A stretch of 64,000 nucleotides of DNA. Source: Alloyangia mangrovi (lineage in GTDB: Bacteria; Pseudomonadota; Alphaproteobacteria; Rhodobacterales; Rhodobacteraceae). The notes under the pieces are model-generated. The model saw only the letters and a program-made list of their open reading frames with translations, did not search any database and was not told the origin of the DNA. Below, piece after piece: positions 1-7,798 of this stretch; within the stretch, counting starts at the first letter, position 1; every line of letters begins with the position of its first letter. The position numbers and the translations under genes are program-made. Location: positions 32,909 to 96,908 of the forward strand of contig NZ_NTHN02000015.1 in assembly GCF_002300555.2 (NCBI RefSeq), read 5' to 3'.

Positions 1-560
1 TCTCGGGTCAGCACGCGGTCGCCGACCCGCAGATCCTCGACCGCGCGCTGCGCGCCGGAGGCGAGGGTGATCATCGTGCCGGCGGTGAAGGAAACGCAGG
101 CGAGCTGGGCGAAACGGGCCAGCGCGGTCTGGCGGTTCACCCCGATCAGCGCGTAATCCTCGCGCGGCTGCATCGCGGCGAGCGGCATCAGGTAGACCTC
201 GGCCACCAGCCCCTCGGAGCAGGTCTCGACCAGCACCAGCGCCTCGGTGATGGCGCCGTCGCGGCTCATGAAGGTGAGGCAGGCGTCGAGATGCAGATCG
301 GCGCCGCGGCGGCCCAGCTCGCTGCCGGGGGCGATCTCGAAGGGCGAGGCGGCAGCGGGCAGCAGGCTGAGCCGCGCGGGGCGCGCGAGGGGCGAGAGCT
401 CGTAGATGTCGTCGGGCTGCACCTCTTCGGCGAAGCTCAGCGCGTCGCCGAGGTTGGCGCCACTGACCACGCGCAGATGGCTGCCGCGGTAGACGCTCAC
501 GCTATGGGCCGGGCGCGCGGCGCCGGAGCTGGAAAGGGCGCTGGAAAGGGCGTCTGCCAT
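1..560 (-). CDS. Hint-domain protein (N-terminal part, runs off the window)
   Basis: The leftward frame starts at ATG 560-558 and stays open to the window edge, giving about 186 residues. The N-terminal two thirds has no motif I recognise. The end reads CVSFTAGTMITLASGAQ, followed by a VEDLRVGDRVLT stretch. That is the start of a Hedgehog/intein-type Hint module: a cysteine followed by a T-x-I block and the 'V-x-D-L-x-x-G-D-x-V-x-T' segment. Rhodobacteraceae carry many such proteins, often secreted or RTX-linked, and their function is mostly unknown. The C-terminal part lies outside the window, so self-cleavage residues cannot be checked. It is divergent from the SDR gene to its right. Confidence 0.75.
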   Translation of the reverse strand, partial: MADALSSALSSSGAARPAHSVSVYRGSHLRVVSGANLGDALSFAEEVQPDDIYELSPLARPARLSLLPAAASPFEIAPGSELGRRGADLHLDACLTFMSRDGAITEALVLVETCSEGLVAEVYLMPLAAMQPREDYALIGVNRQTALARFAQLACVSFTAGTMITLASGAQRAVEDLRVGDRVLTR

Positions 561-747
561 CACTCGTCTCAACCTGCGCGCGGGTCTTTCGGGATTTCCC
601 GAAATGCCTCCGCCCGCTCTAACATTTTCCCGGGCGACGTGCGGTCCGGGGCGATCTCAGCCTACACGCCATTGTCTGTCAGGGGAATGTGTCATCATAT
701 GGCCCCGGACCCGGCGTTTTGCCGGCGGACTGGACAGGGAGAAGAAG

Positions 748-1527
748 ATGGATCTCGGGATCGCGGGAAAGACGGCGCTGGTCTGCGCCTCGTCGAAGGG
801 GCTGGGGCGCGGCTGTGCCGAGGCGCTGGCCGAGGCGGGCTGCAACCTTGTCATGAACGCGCGCGGCGCCGAGGCGCTGGAGGCGGCGGCCGCCGAGATC
901 CGCGCCGCCCACGGCGTCAAGGTCACCACGGTGGCGGCCGATATCGTCTCGGAGGATGGCAGGGCACAGGCGCTCGAGGAGGCGCGCGGCGCCGACATCC
1001 TTGTGACCAACGCGGGTGGCCCGCCGCCGGGGATCTGGAGCGACTGGGACCGGACCGACTTTCTCAAGGCGCTGGACGGCAACATGCTCACCCCGATCGC
1101 GCTCATGCAGGCCTTGCTGCCGGGGATGATGGAGCGTGGCTGGGGCCGGGTGGTCAACATCACCTCGCGCTCGGTCAAGGCGCCGATCCTGCAGCTCGGC
1201 CTGTCGAACTCGGCGCGGGCGGGGCTGACCGGCTTTGTCGCCGGCACCTCGCGGCAGGTGGCCGAGAAGGGCGTGACGATCAACAACCTGCTGCCCGGCG
1301 TGCATGAGACCGCGCGCATCGTGCAGATGGACAGGCACGACGCCGAGAAGACCGGCCGCCCCATCGCCGAGATCAGCGCCGAGCGCGCGGCGGGCATTCC
1401 CACCCGCGAATACGGGCAGGCGGCGGACTTCGGACGCATGTGCGCCTATCTTTGCTCGGTACACGCGCGGTTCATCGTTGGGCAGAACATCGTGCTCGAC
1501 GGTGGCGAAACCCTGGCGACGATCTGA
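748..1527 (+). CDS. Atypical SDR-family oxidoreductase (FabG-like)
   Basis: A 259-residue Rossmann-fold protein. The start at ATG 748 is preceded by a purine-rich GGGAGAAG ribosome site; upstream in-frame ATGs have none. The N-terminus has a glycine-rich nucleotide loop (ASSKGLGRG), then a TNAGGP motif, a central NITS strand and a C-terminal QNIVLDGG. Where ordinary SDRs carry the YxxxK catalytic pair, this protein reads SNSARAGL, so Tyr and Lys appear replaced by Ser and Arg. This matches the known 'BKR-like' SDR subgroup that lacks a perfect catalytic tetrad. The substrate cannot be inferred. The gene is followed by the HEAT-repeat gene after 10 bp, so the two may be co-transcribed. Confidence 0.85.
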   Translation: MDLGIAGKTALVCASSKGLGRGCAEALAEAGCNLVMNARGAEALEAAAAEIRAAHGVKVTTVAADIVSEDGRAQALEEARGADILVTNAGGPPPGIWSDWDRTDFLKALDGNMLTPIALMQALLPGMMERGWGRVVNITSRSVKAPILQLGLSNSARAGLTGFVAGTSRQVAEKGVTINNLLPGVHETARIVQMDRHDAEKTGRPIAEISAERAAGIPTREYGQAADFGRMCAYLCSVHARFIVGQNIVLDGGETLATI

Positions 1528-1537
1528 GCGCAGGGAC

Positions 1538-2677
1538 ATGGCACGAGGACCCGACGGGCAGGGCGGTGGAGCGGGCTTCTCGCTCGCTGACCAGCTGTTC
1601 AACCGCCAATCCCTGGGCGATCTGGGGCGCGACTTCTCGAATCTTCCGGGCTTCGACACCGAGCGCTTCGTAGAGACCGCCTTGCCTCGGCTCGCGGGCC
1701 TCGGGGTGCACGCGCGCCTCGAGGTGCTGGCCGAGGCGCTGGCCGAGCAGCTTCCTTCGGCATTTCCCGAAATGGCGGAACAGGTCGAGGCGGCGCTGCC
1801 GGAGCCGCTTGATCCCGGGCGGAGCGACGACGACTTCGGCCGCTTCATCCACGCGGTGCCGGGGGTTCTGGCAGTCAAGCACGGCATGGCGCATCCCGAG
1901 CGCGCGCTCGACCTGATCCATTCCGCCACGCAGCGTTTCTCGATGGAATTCGCGCTGCGGCCCTTCCTCAACCGCTGGCCCGGCGAAGTGCTGGCGCGGC
2001 TCGACCGCTGGGTCGAGGACCCGAACTACCACGTGCGGCGGCTGGTCTCCGAGGGCACCCGACCCAAGCTGCCCTGGGGCATGGGGATCAGCCTCGATCC
2101 ACTGGTGCCGCTGCGCTATCTCGACGCGCTGCATGCCGACAGCACGCGCTTCGTGACGCGCTCGGTGGCCAACCATCTCAACGATCTGTCGAAGATTGCG
2201 CCCGGGGAAGTGCTCGCCCGGCTCGGACGTTGGCAGGGCGACGCGCGGCAAGCGCCCAAGGAGATGGACTGGATCACCCGCCACGCCCTGCGCACCGCGG
2301 TCAAGCGCGGCGAACCCGAGGCGCTGGCATTGCTGGGCTATCGCGCGGACCTGCCGGTGGCAGCGCGGGTGACGCTTTCCTCCGCAGATGTGAAGATCGG
2401 CGACAGCCTGGGCTTTGCGGTCGAGCTGACTTCGCCGGAAGGTGGCCCGGTGCTGGTGGATTACCGCCTGCGCTTCCATCGTCCGAGCGGCAGCGCCGAG
2501 AAGGTGTTCAAGCTGAAATCGGCCAGCCTCGCCCCGGGCAAGCCGCTGCGGCTGGACAAGCGGCACCGGATGAAGGGCGATGCCACCACCTTCCGGCTGC
2601 ACCCCGGCCCGCACGCGGTGATCGTGCAGGTCAACGGGCACGACGTCGCGGAGGCCCCCTTCGAGCTGAGCGCCTAG
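1538..2677 (+). CDS. DNA alkylation repair / HEAT-repeat protein (AlkD/AlkC-like)
   Basis: A 379-residue protein. ATG 1538 is chosen because a CAGGGAC site precedes it and it follows the SDR stop closely. The middle carries helical HEAT-like repeats with the block DRWVEDPNYHVRRLVSEG followed by TRPKLPWG. That block is typical of the AlkC/AlkD-like family of bacterial alkylpurine glycosylases and relatives. The C-terminal ~110 residues form a predicted beta-rich domain (from about VAARVTLSSADVKIGDSL), as seen in longer members. Catalytic activity cannot be confirmed from sequence alone. The TAG stop overlaps the TAG of the convergent AbrB-family gene by two bases. Confidence 0.8.
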   Translation: MARGPDGQGGGAGFSLADQLFNRQSLGDLGRDFSNLPGFDTERFVETALPRLAGLGVHARLEVLAEALAEQLPSAFPEMAEQVEAALPEPLDPGRSDDDFGRFIHAVPGVLAVKHGMAHPERALDLIHSATQRFSMEFALRPFLNRWPGEVLARLDRWVEDPNYHVRRLVSEGTRPKLPWGMGISLDPLVPLRYLDALHADSTRFVTRSVANHLNDLSKIAPGEVLARLGRWQGDARQAPKEMDWITRHALRTAVKRGEPEALALLGYRADLPVAARVTLSSADVKIGDSLGFAVELTSPEGGPVLVDYRLRFHRPSGSAEKVFKLKSASLAPGKPLRLDKRHRMKGDATTFRLHPGPHAVIVQVNGHDVAEAPFELSA

Positions 2678-3768
2678 ACGTCCCCCTTCACGGCGGGGAG
2701 CCTGGCTTCGACCCGCGCGGCGACGAAGCGGGCGATCATCGGTCCGGTGGCGAGCACGATGATGAACCGCAGCGTCTGCATGGCCATGACGAAGGCCATG
2801 TCGACGTCGCTGGCGGCGGCGATCACTGCGACGGAATCGGCGCCGCCGGGGCTGGTCGCGAGATAGGCGGTCAGCGGGTCCACGCCTGCGAAGATCACCA
2901 GCACCGCCGCCATCAGCCCGCAGACGGCCATCAGCAGCAGCACCGAGAACACCAGCCGCGGCAAGGCGCGCGCGGTGTGGCGCAGGATGTCGCGGCTGAA
3001 GCGCAGGCCGATGGTCCAGCCGATCACCGCATAGGCCAGCGCCATCATCCAGCCCGGGGTCACCGGAGCGAGCCAGCCGAGCCCGTGCGCCGCCGCGCCC
3101 AGAAGGAGCGGGATCAGGAAGGTGCCCGCCGGCATTCGGGTGATCCGGGTCAGTGCGATGCCGAGCGCCATGAGGATCAGCGCGTCGCGCAGGCCTTGGT
3201 CGGGCGCCTGGAACAACGGGGCGGGGTCGCTCGGCAGCTCCGGCGCGCCGACCAGGAAGCGCGCCACCAGCGAGGCGCCCGCAGCCACCATGACCACCCG
3301 CAGGTATTGCATCACCGCGACCAGCCGGATGTCGGCGCCATGCGCTTCGGCGAGGAAAACCATCGCCTGCGCCGCGCCGGGCGACGCGCCCCAGACGGCG
3401 GTGTTGCCCGGCAGCACCTGCTTGAGCGCCAGCACGTAGCCGAGAAGGGCTGCAGCGACGATCACGAAGACCACCCCGGCGGCGAAGATCGGCCAGTCCC
3501 GCGCGATCTCGGGCAGCACCGAGGCAGGGATTTGCCCGGCGATCATCGTGCCTACCGCTGCCTGTGCGAGTTCGAAGAGCGGGCGCGGCGTGGCGATGGC
3601 GCGCGGGCCCGAGGCCACCCCGCTCGCGGCCAGCGCGATGGCGGCGATCATCGGCCCGAGCAGCAGTGCGGCCGGGAAATGCACCAGCTCAAGCCCGGCG
3701 CCAAGGGCCACCGAGAGCAGGAAGACTGCGAGCCACGCCAGCAGGCGGGAGTGGGTGAGACGGGCCAT
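2674..3768 (-). CDS. AbrB-family membrane protein
   Basis: A 364-residue, very hydrophobic protein with about 10 predicted membrane segments. It is organised as two similar halves, each ending in a P-G/S-G-x-A/D segment (SPGAAQAMVFLAEA near the middle, TSPGGADSVAVIAAAS near the end). This internal duplication is the signature of the AbrB-duplication/putative ammonia monooxygenase-like family, which are membrane proteins or transporters unrelated to the Bacillus AbrB regulator. The start at 3768 (MARLTHS) places the first hydrophobic segment at the N-terminus; the longer upstream frame is low-complexity and unlikely. The substrate is unknown. It is convergent with the HEAT-repeat gene. Confidence 0.8.
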   Translation of the reverse strand: MARLTHSRLLAWLAVFLLSVALGAGLELVHFPAALLLGPMIAAIALAASGVASGPRAIATPRPLFELAQAAVGTMIAGQIPASVLPEIARDWPIFAAGVVFVIVAAALLGYVLALKQVLPGNTAVWGASPGAAQAMVFLAEAHGADIRLVAVMQYLRVVMVAAGASLVARFLVGAPELPSDPAPLFQAPDQGLRDALILMALGIALTRITRMPAGTFLIPLLLGAAAHGLGWLAPVTPGWMMALAYAVIGWTIGLRFSRDILRHTARALPRLVFSVLLLMAVCGLMAAVLVIFAGVDPLTAYLATSPGGADSVAVIAAASDVDMAFVMAMQTLRFIIVLATGPMIARFVAARVEARLPAVKGDV

Positions 3769-4065
3769 GCGGCCTCCGCTCGGAACAAGGATGGGCGTAC
3801 CCGCCGGAGCGGTCGAGGCCGGGGAGAGCCAGGGGCACGGCACACGGGAAGCCGGGCCTGTCCCAGGTCTGGGCCAGGACGGGCGGACCGTGTCTGCTCT
3901 GATCAGGAAACGGATCGCGCGCGGAATGTCCAGAGGGGGGGCGGCCACGGGACTGCGTTCGGGCCGCCTCAAAGCGCATCGGCGGCGCCTTGAGGCGGAT
4001 GGCCAACCGGACGGCCGGGGCAGGCATAGGCCGGGGCACTCCCGCGAGACCGGCCTTGCCGAGGA

Positions 4066-4644
4066 TCACTCCGGTCCGGTGATCTCCAGCTTCACTGCGG
4101 CGTACCAGTCGGCGACGGCGCGGATCTCCTCGTCGGTCATCTCGGCGGCGATGGAGGACATGATGTCATGCTTGCGCTTGGCGGTCCGGAAGGCCTTGAG
4201 CTGGGTGTCGATGTAGATGTTGACCTCGCCGGCAAGGTTGGGCGCCTCGGGCAGTAGCGCGATGCCGTTCGCACCGTGGCAGGACACGCAGGCATCGGGC
4301 GCATCCTCCTCGTTCACCCCTTCGGGCAGGCTGGCGCTGGCGGTATGCGCGCCGTACCAGGCGGAGACGTCGGAGATCTGCTGCGCCGTGAGACCCGCCG
4401 CCACCACCGACATCATCTCGTTCTCGCGCGTGCCGGTCTTGAAGGCCATGAGCTGGCTTTCGAGATAGGCCTCTGGCTCGCCGCCGATGTTCGGTGCGAT
4501 GGGGATTTGTGCCATCCCATCAATGCCATGGCAGGTGCGGCACATGTTGGCGACCTTCCGGCCCGCCGCCGGGTCCCCGGCGAAGAGCCGAGTGCCCCCG
4601 GCGAGCGTGAGCCCGCCGAGGATCATCAGGGCGACAGCCCTCAT
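4066..4644 (-). CDS. Dihaem c4-like cytochrome c, periplasmic
   Basis: A 192-residue exported protein with a short signal peptide (MRAVALMILGGLTLAGGTRLFA). It has two tandem cytochrome c domains of similar length. The first has CRTCHG with a downstream APNIGG and the second has CVSCHG with APNLAG; each is followed by a Q-x-x-AF-x-T-x-x-R block. This is the architecture of cytochrome c4 and of the FccA/SoxE-type cytochromes. Its start overlaps the stop of the sugar dehydrogenase gene (ATGA, 4641-4644), so the two are translationally coupled. It is therefore most simply the electron acceptor of that dehydrogenase. A role as the sox-linked SoxE cytochrome is possible, but no SoxF flavoprotein lies next to it. 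Confidence 0.85.
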   Translation of the reverse strand: MRAVALMILGGLTLAGGTRLFAGDPAAGRKVANMCRTCHGIDGMAQIPIAPNIGGEPEAYLESQLMAFKTGTRENEMMSVVAAGLTAQQISDVSAWYGAHTASASLPEGVNEEDAPDACVSCHGANGIALLPEAPNLAGEVNIYIDTQLKAFRTAKRKHDIMSSIAAEMTDEEIRAVADWYAAVKLEITGPE

Positions 4645-5903
4645 TCGGACGCCTTGGGCGCGTAGGCGATACGCCAGATGGCCCCGGCGAAATCGTCCGA
4701 CACCAGCATCGAGCCATCGCGCAGGAAGGCGATGTCCATCGGGCGGCCACGGTATTCGCCGGTCTCCTCGTCGAGCCAACCCTCTGCGAAGACCTCGGTG
4801 GAGGCGGCGTTGCCCTCTTCGTCGAGCGCGGTGAACATCACCCGCGCGCCGACCGGCTCGGTCCGGTTCCACGAGCCATGCTGCGCCGAGAAGATCCCGC
4901 CCTTGTATTTGTCGGGGAAGGAACTGCCGGTGTAGAACCGCATTCCGAGGTCGGCGGCATGGGCCTGCATGTTGACCTGCGGGTCGATGAACTCCACCCC
5001 CTCAGGGCGCTCGACGTCCTTGTAGTCGGGGATGTCGACGCCGCCGTTGGTCCAGGGGAAGCCGAAGTGCTGCCCGGCAGAGGTCTGGCGGTTCAGCTCG
5101 CCCGGCGGGATGTCGTCGCCCATGCCGTCGACCTGGTTGTCGGTGAACCACAGCGAGCCGTCGGTGGGGTTGAAGTCATGCCCGACCGAGTTGCGGATGC
5201 CGCGGGTGTAGACCTCGCGGCCAGTGCCGTCGGTATTGATGCGGATGATGCCGCCGATGCCGATCTTGTCGTACATCTCCAGCTTGTCCTTGGGCTGGAT
5301 GTTGTGCGGCTGCCCGAGCGAGATGTAGAGCTTGCCGTCCGGCCCGACGCGGCAGACCCGCGCAGTGTGATTGAAGCTCTCTTCCTCGGCGGGGATCAAC
5401 TCGCCCTTGGCAACCACTTCGCCGACGGCCGGATCCGGCCCCTCGAAGAAGAACTCCGCCGCCGGGAAGGTCAGCACCCGGTTGCGTTCGGCGATGTAAA
5501 GGAATCCGTCGGGCGAGAAGCAGGGCCCGTTCGGCACGTCGAAGGTAATCGAAGGCGCGAAGTCCTTCACCTCATCCGCCACGCGGTTGCGGTCGCGGTC
5601 GACGATCGACCAGACCTTGTCCTTGCGGGTGCCGGCAAAGACCACGGTGCCCTGAGGCGCGACGGCCATCGAGCGCGCGTCCGGCACCACGGCATAGAGG
5701 CTGACCTCGAAGCCGTCCGGTACATTGATATGCGGCAGGATTTCCTTCAGCGCATCGGCACGTTCGCCCTCCTGGTCGATGAAGGTGAAGGTGGCATCGG
5801 TGCGCTGCATATTGGACAGTTTGTCCATGTTGTCCTGCGCCAACACCGGCGTCGTCAGGACCGTGGACAATAGAAGACTCGAAACGAATTGCTTGGTTTT
5901 CAT
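4641..5903 (-). CDS. PQQ-dependent sugar (sorbosone-type) dehydrogenase, periplasmic
   Basis: A 420-residue protein with a cleavable signal peptide (first ~22 residues, ending VLAQ). The rest is a six-bladed beta-propeller of the glucose/sorbosone dehydrogenase (GSDH) family. Typical blocks are RSMAVAPQGTVVFAG, GFLYIAERNRV, GKLYISLGQPHNIQP, YTRGIRNSVGHDFNP, WFTDN and FSAQHGSWNRT. The family oxidises sugars or aldehydes with PQQ in the periplasm and passes electrons to a c-type cytochrome, which fits the coupled dihaem cytochrome downstream. The real substrate is unknown. The gene begins about 200 bp after hemA, with its own upstream region holding an ATTCGT/ACGAAT inverted repeat. Confidence 0.87.
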   Translation of the reverse strand: MKTKQFVSSLLLSTVLTTPVLAQDNMDKLSNMQRTDATFTFIDQEGERADALKEILPHINVPDGFEVSLYAVVPDARSMAVAPQGTVVFAGTRKDKVWSIVDRDRNRVADEVKDFAPSITFDVPNGPCFSPDGFLYIAERNRVLTFPAAEFFFEGPDPAVGEVVAKGELIPAEEESFNHTARVCRVGPDGKLYISLGQPHNIQPKDKLEMYDKIGIGGIIRINTDGTGREVYTRGIRNSVGHDFNPTDGSLWFTDNQVDGMGDDIPPGELNRQTSAGQHFGFPWTNGGVDIPDYKDVERPEGVEFIDPQVNMQAHAADLGMRFYTGSSFPDKYKGGIFSAQHGSWNRTEPVGARVMFTALDEEGNAASTEVFAEGWLDEETGEYRGRPMDIAFLRDGSMLVSDDFAGAIWRIAYAPKASE

Positions 5904-5992
5904 GGTTTCCTCCCTAAATCAGCCCTCCACACTCCGCATGGTGACGAAGTTCCTCCGGGAGGACCTCAGGAAAGCTGCGGGTCGGATGTGCG

Positions 5993-6006
5993 ATTCGTCA
6001 ACGAAT
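5993..6006. promoter_or_regulatory. Inverted repeat ATTCGT-ca-ACGAAT upstream of the sugar dehydrogenase gene
   Basis: This is a perfect 6-bp inverted repeat with a 2-bp centre, about 90 bp upstream of the sugar dehydrogenase start, in the gap after hemA. The arm ATTCGT recurs in several sox intergenic regions of this window, so an operator for SoxR or a related repressor is plausible. The role is inferred. Confidence 0.4.
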
Positions 6007-6100
6007 ACCTACAATTCTAAGATGCATCTAAAGTAAGGGATTCATGCCTGAAAGAGCGCTGCGCGGGGCGGGGCGCTCTTCCAGGGAGATTTCCGCTGCG

Positions 6101-7315
6101 CTACTGCGCCGCCATCGGCCTCCGCGCCAGCTGGCATTCGGCCCAGAGCGCCTCGAGCGCCAGAACCAGCCGCCGGATGTCCTCGGCGGAATGCACCGGC
6201 GAAGGGGTGATGCGCAGTCGCTCGGTGCGCGCGGCACCGTGGGGTAATTGATCGGCTGGATGTAGATGCCGTGCTCCTCGAGCAGCCGGTCCGAGATGTA
6301 GCGGCATTTCTGTGGGCAGCCGACCATCACCGGGATGATGTGGCTTGGGTTCGGCAGATGCGGCACGCCGATCCGGTCCAGCGCCTCGCGCACGCTGGCC
6401 ACCGCCCGGCGCTGCGCTGCCCGTTCGAGCTGCGAGCGCTTGAGGTGCGTCACGGCGGCGCGGGCGCCGGCGGCGACGGCGGGGGGGCAGCGCGGTGGTG
6501 AAGATGAAGCCCGAGGCAAAGCTGCGGATGAAGTCACAGAGCGTCGCCGAGGCAGCGATGTAGCCGCCCTGCACGCCGTAGGCCTTGCCCAGCGTGCCCT
6601 GGATGAGGTCGATCCGGTGCATCAGCCCCTCGCGCTCGGCGATGCCGCCGCCGCGCGGGCCGTAGAGGCCGACCGCGTGCACCTCGTCGAGGTAGGTCAT
6701 GGCGTTGTAGCGCTCGGCCAGATCGCAGATCCCGGCAATCGGGGCGATGTCGCCGTCCATCGAGTAGACGCTCTCGAAGGCGATGAGCTTCGGCCGGTCG
6801 AGGGGCAGGGCGGCGAGATGGCGCTCGAGATCCGCGAGATCGTTGTGCTTCCAGATGATCCGCTCGGCCTTGGAGTGGCGGATGCCCTCGATCATCGAGG
6901 CGTGGTTGAGCGCGTCCGACAGGATCACCAGCCCGGGAATGCGCGCGCCGAGCGTGCCGAGGCTGGCCCAGTTCGACACGTAGCCCGAGGTGAAGAGCAG
7001 CGCCGCCTGCTTGTGGTGCAGATCGGCCAGTTCCGCCTCGAGCAGCACGTGCTCATGCGTGGTGCCCGAGATGTTGCGTGTGCCGCCCGCACCCGCGCCG
7101 CAGGTGTCGAGCGCGCCGTGCATCGCCTCCAGAACTGCCGGATGCTGCCCCATGCCGAGATAGTCATTCGAGCACCAGAAGGTCACCTCGCGGTGCTCGC
7201 CATGGTGGGTGGCGGCGGGGAAGGCGCCCCGGTGGCGTTCCAGTTCGGCGAAATGGCGGTAGTTGCCGTCGGCCTTGAGCGCGTCGATCTGCGCGCGGAA
7301 CAGGGCGTCATACAT
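6101..7315 (-). CDS. hemA: 5-aminolevulinate synthase (with two compensating frame errors)
   Basis: The open frame gives 404 residues, about the normal ALAS length, with signature blocks [37 protein letters not shown] and the PLP-lysine block [16 protein letters not shown] condenses glycine and succinyl-CoA to 5-aminolevulinate, the first step of C4 haem synthesis. Residues ~277-360 are out of frame. An extra base in the G7 run 6481-6487 shifts the frame, and a base missing near 6226-6231 restores it. The other frame in this interval reads clear ALAS sequence ([25 protein letters not shown]). The active-site lysine lies before the scrambled part. The gene is close behind DUF302 and soxD, so it may supply haem for the many Sox cytochromes. 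Confidence 0.88.
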   Translation of the reverse strand: MYDALFRAQIDALKADGNYRHFAELERHRGAFPAATHHGEHREVTFWCSNDYLGMGQHPAVLEAMHGALDTCGAGAGGTRNISGTTHEHVLLEAELADLHHKQAALLFTSGYVSNWASLGTLGARIPGLVILSDALNHASMIEGIRHSKAERIIWKHNDLADLERHLAALPLDRPKLIAFESVYSMDGDIAPIAGICDLAERYNAMTYLDEVHAVGLYGPRGGGIAEREGLMHRIDLIQGTLGKAYGVQGGYIAASATLCDFIRSFASGFIFTTALPPRRRRRRPRRRDAPQALAARTGSAAPGGGQRARGAGPDRRAASAEPKPHHPGDGRLPTEMPLHLGPAARGARHLHPADQLPHGAARTERLRITPSPVHSAEDIRRLVLALEALWAECQLARRPMAAQ

Positions 7316-7317
7316 GG

Positions 7318-7743
7318 TCAGAACTCCGTGGCGGCGGCGGCAATGCGGGCGAGCAGGTCGTTGACCGGCGCCATGCTTTCACGCGCGAAGCTGCGGTAGC
7401 CGAGGGTGGTCTGGCCGTCGCGGCTTTCAACGAAGATCGCGTAGGGGCAGAAGGCGACGTTCTCCGGGTCCGCCTCCATTACCTCGCGCGAGGTGGTTGC
7501 GGAGCAGAAGAGGTAGACGTCGGCGGCATCGAAGAGATGCGTGTCGGCGCCGATGTCTGCGCCGGTGCGGGCCAGCATCTCGCCGACGTGGCTGACGTGA
7601 TCGACCACCAGCCCCTCGCCGATGATCGCATTCTCGAGGGCAAAGGTCGCCTCGTCGAAGGAGCCGTCATAGGGGTGGGTGATGACCTCCTGCGCCATGG
7701 CGGCGGCGGGCAGGGTGATCAGCAGGGCGAGGGTCTTGAGCAT
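7318..7743 (-). CDS. DUF302 protein, exported
   Basis: A 141-residue protein with a signal peptide ([18 protein letters not shown]) followed by a single DUF302 domain: the early [16 protein letters not shown] helix, [17 protein letters not shown], and a conserved [26 protein letters not shown] core with two cysteines. DUF302 proteins bind or sense small molecules in the periplasm and often sit beside sulfur-oxidation or redox genes, but no reaction is established. It lies between soxD and hemA with only 2 bp to hemA. A strong hairpin separates it from soxD. A second DUF302 gene, without a signal peptide, occurs at 37156-37566. Confidence 0.8.
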   Translation of the reverse strand: MLKTLALLITLPAAAMAQEVITHPYDGSFDEATFALENAIIGEGLVVDHVSHVGEMLARTGADIGADTHLFDAADVYLFCSATTSREVMEADPENVAFCPYAIFVESRDGQTTLGYRSFARESMAPVNDLLARIAAAATEF

Positions 7744-7765
7744 GGCGGGCCTCCGTGGTGCAAGG

Positions 7766-7791
7766 CCCGGCCGCGGGATGCCGCGGCCGGG
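7766..7791 (-). terminator. Hairpin between soxD and the DUF302 gene
   Basis: An 11-bp perfect stem (CCCGGCCGCGG pairing with CCGCGGCCGGG) with a 4-nt loop lies just after the soxD stop. In the leftward direction it has no clean T-tract, so it may act as an attenuator or 3'-end stabiliser of the sox mRNA rather than a full terminator. Confidence 0.5.
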
Positions 7792-7798
7792 TCGTCTG

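Noticed and set aside
4066..4644. Naming the c4-like cytochrome SoxE
   Set aside because: It is coupled to the PQQ-type dehydrogenase and there is no SoxF flavoprotein, so a sox-specific name is not justified.
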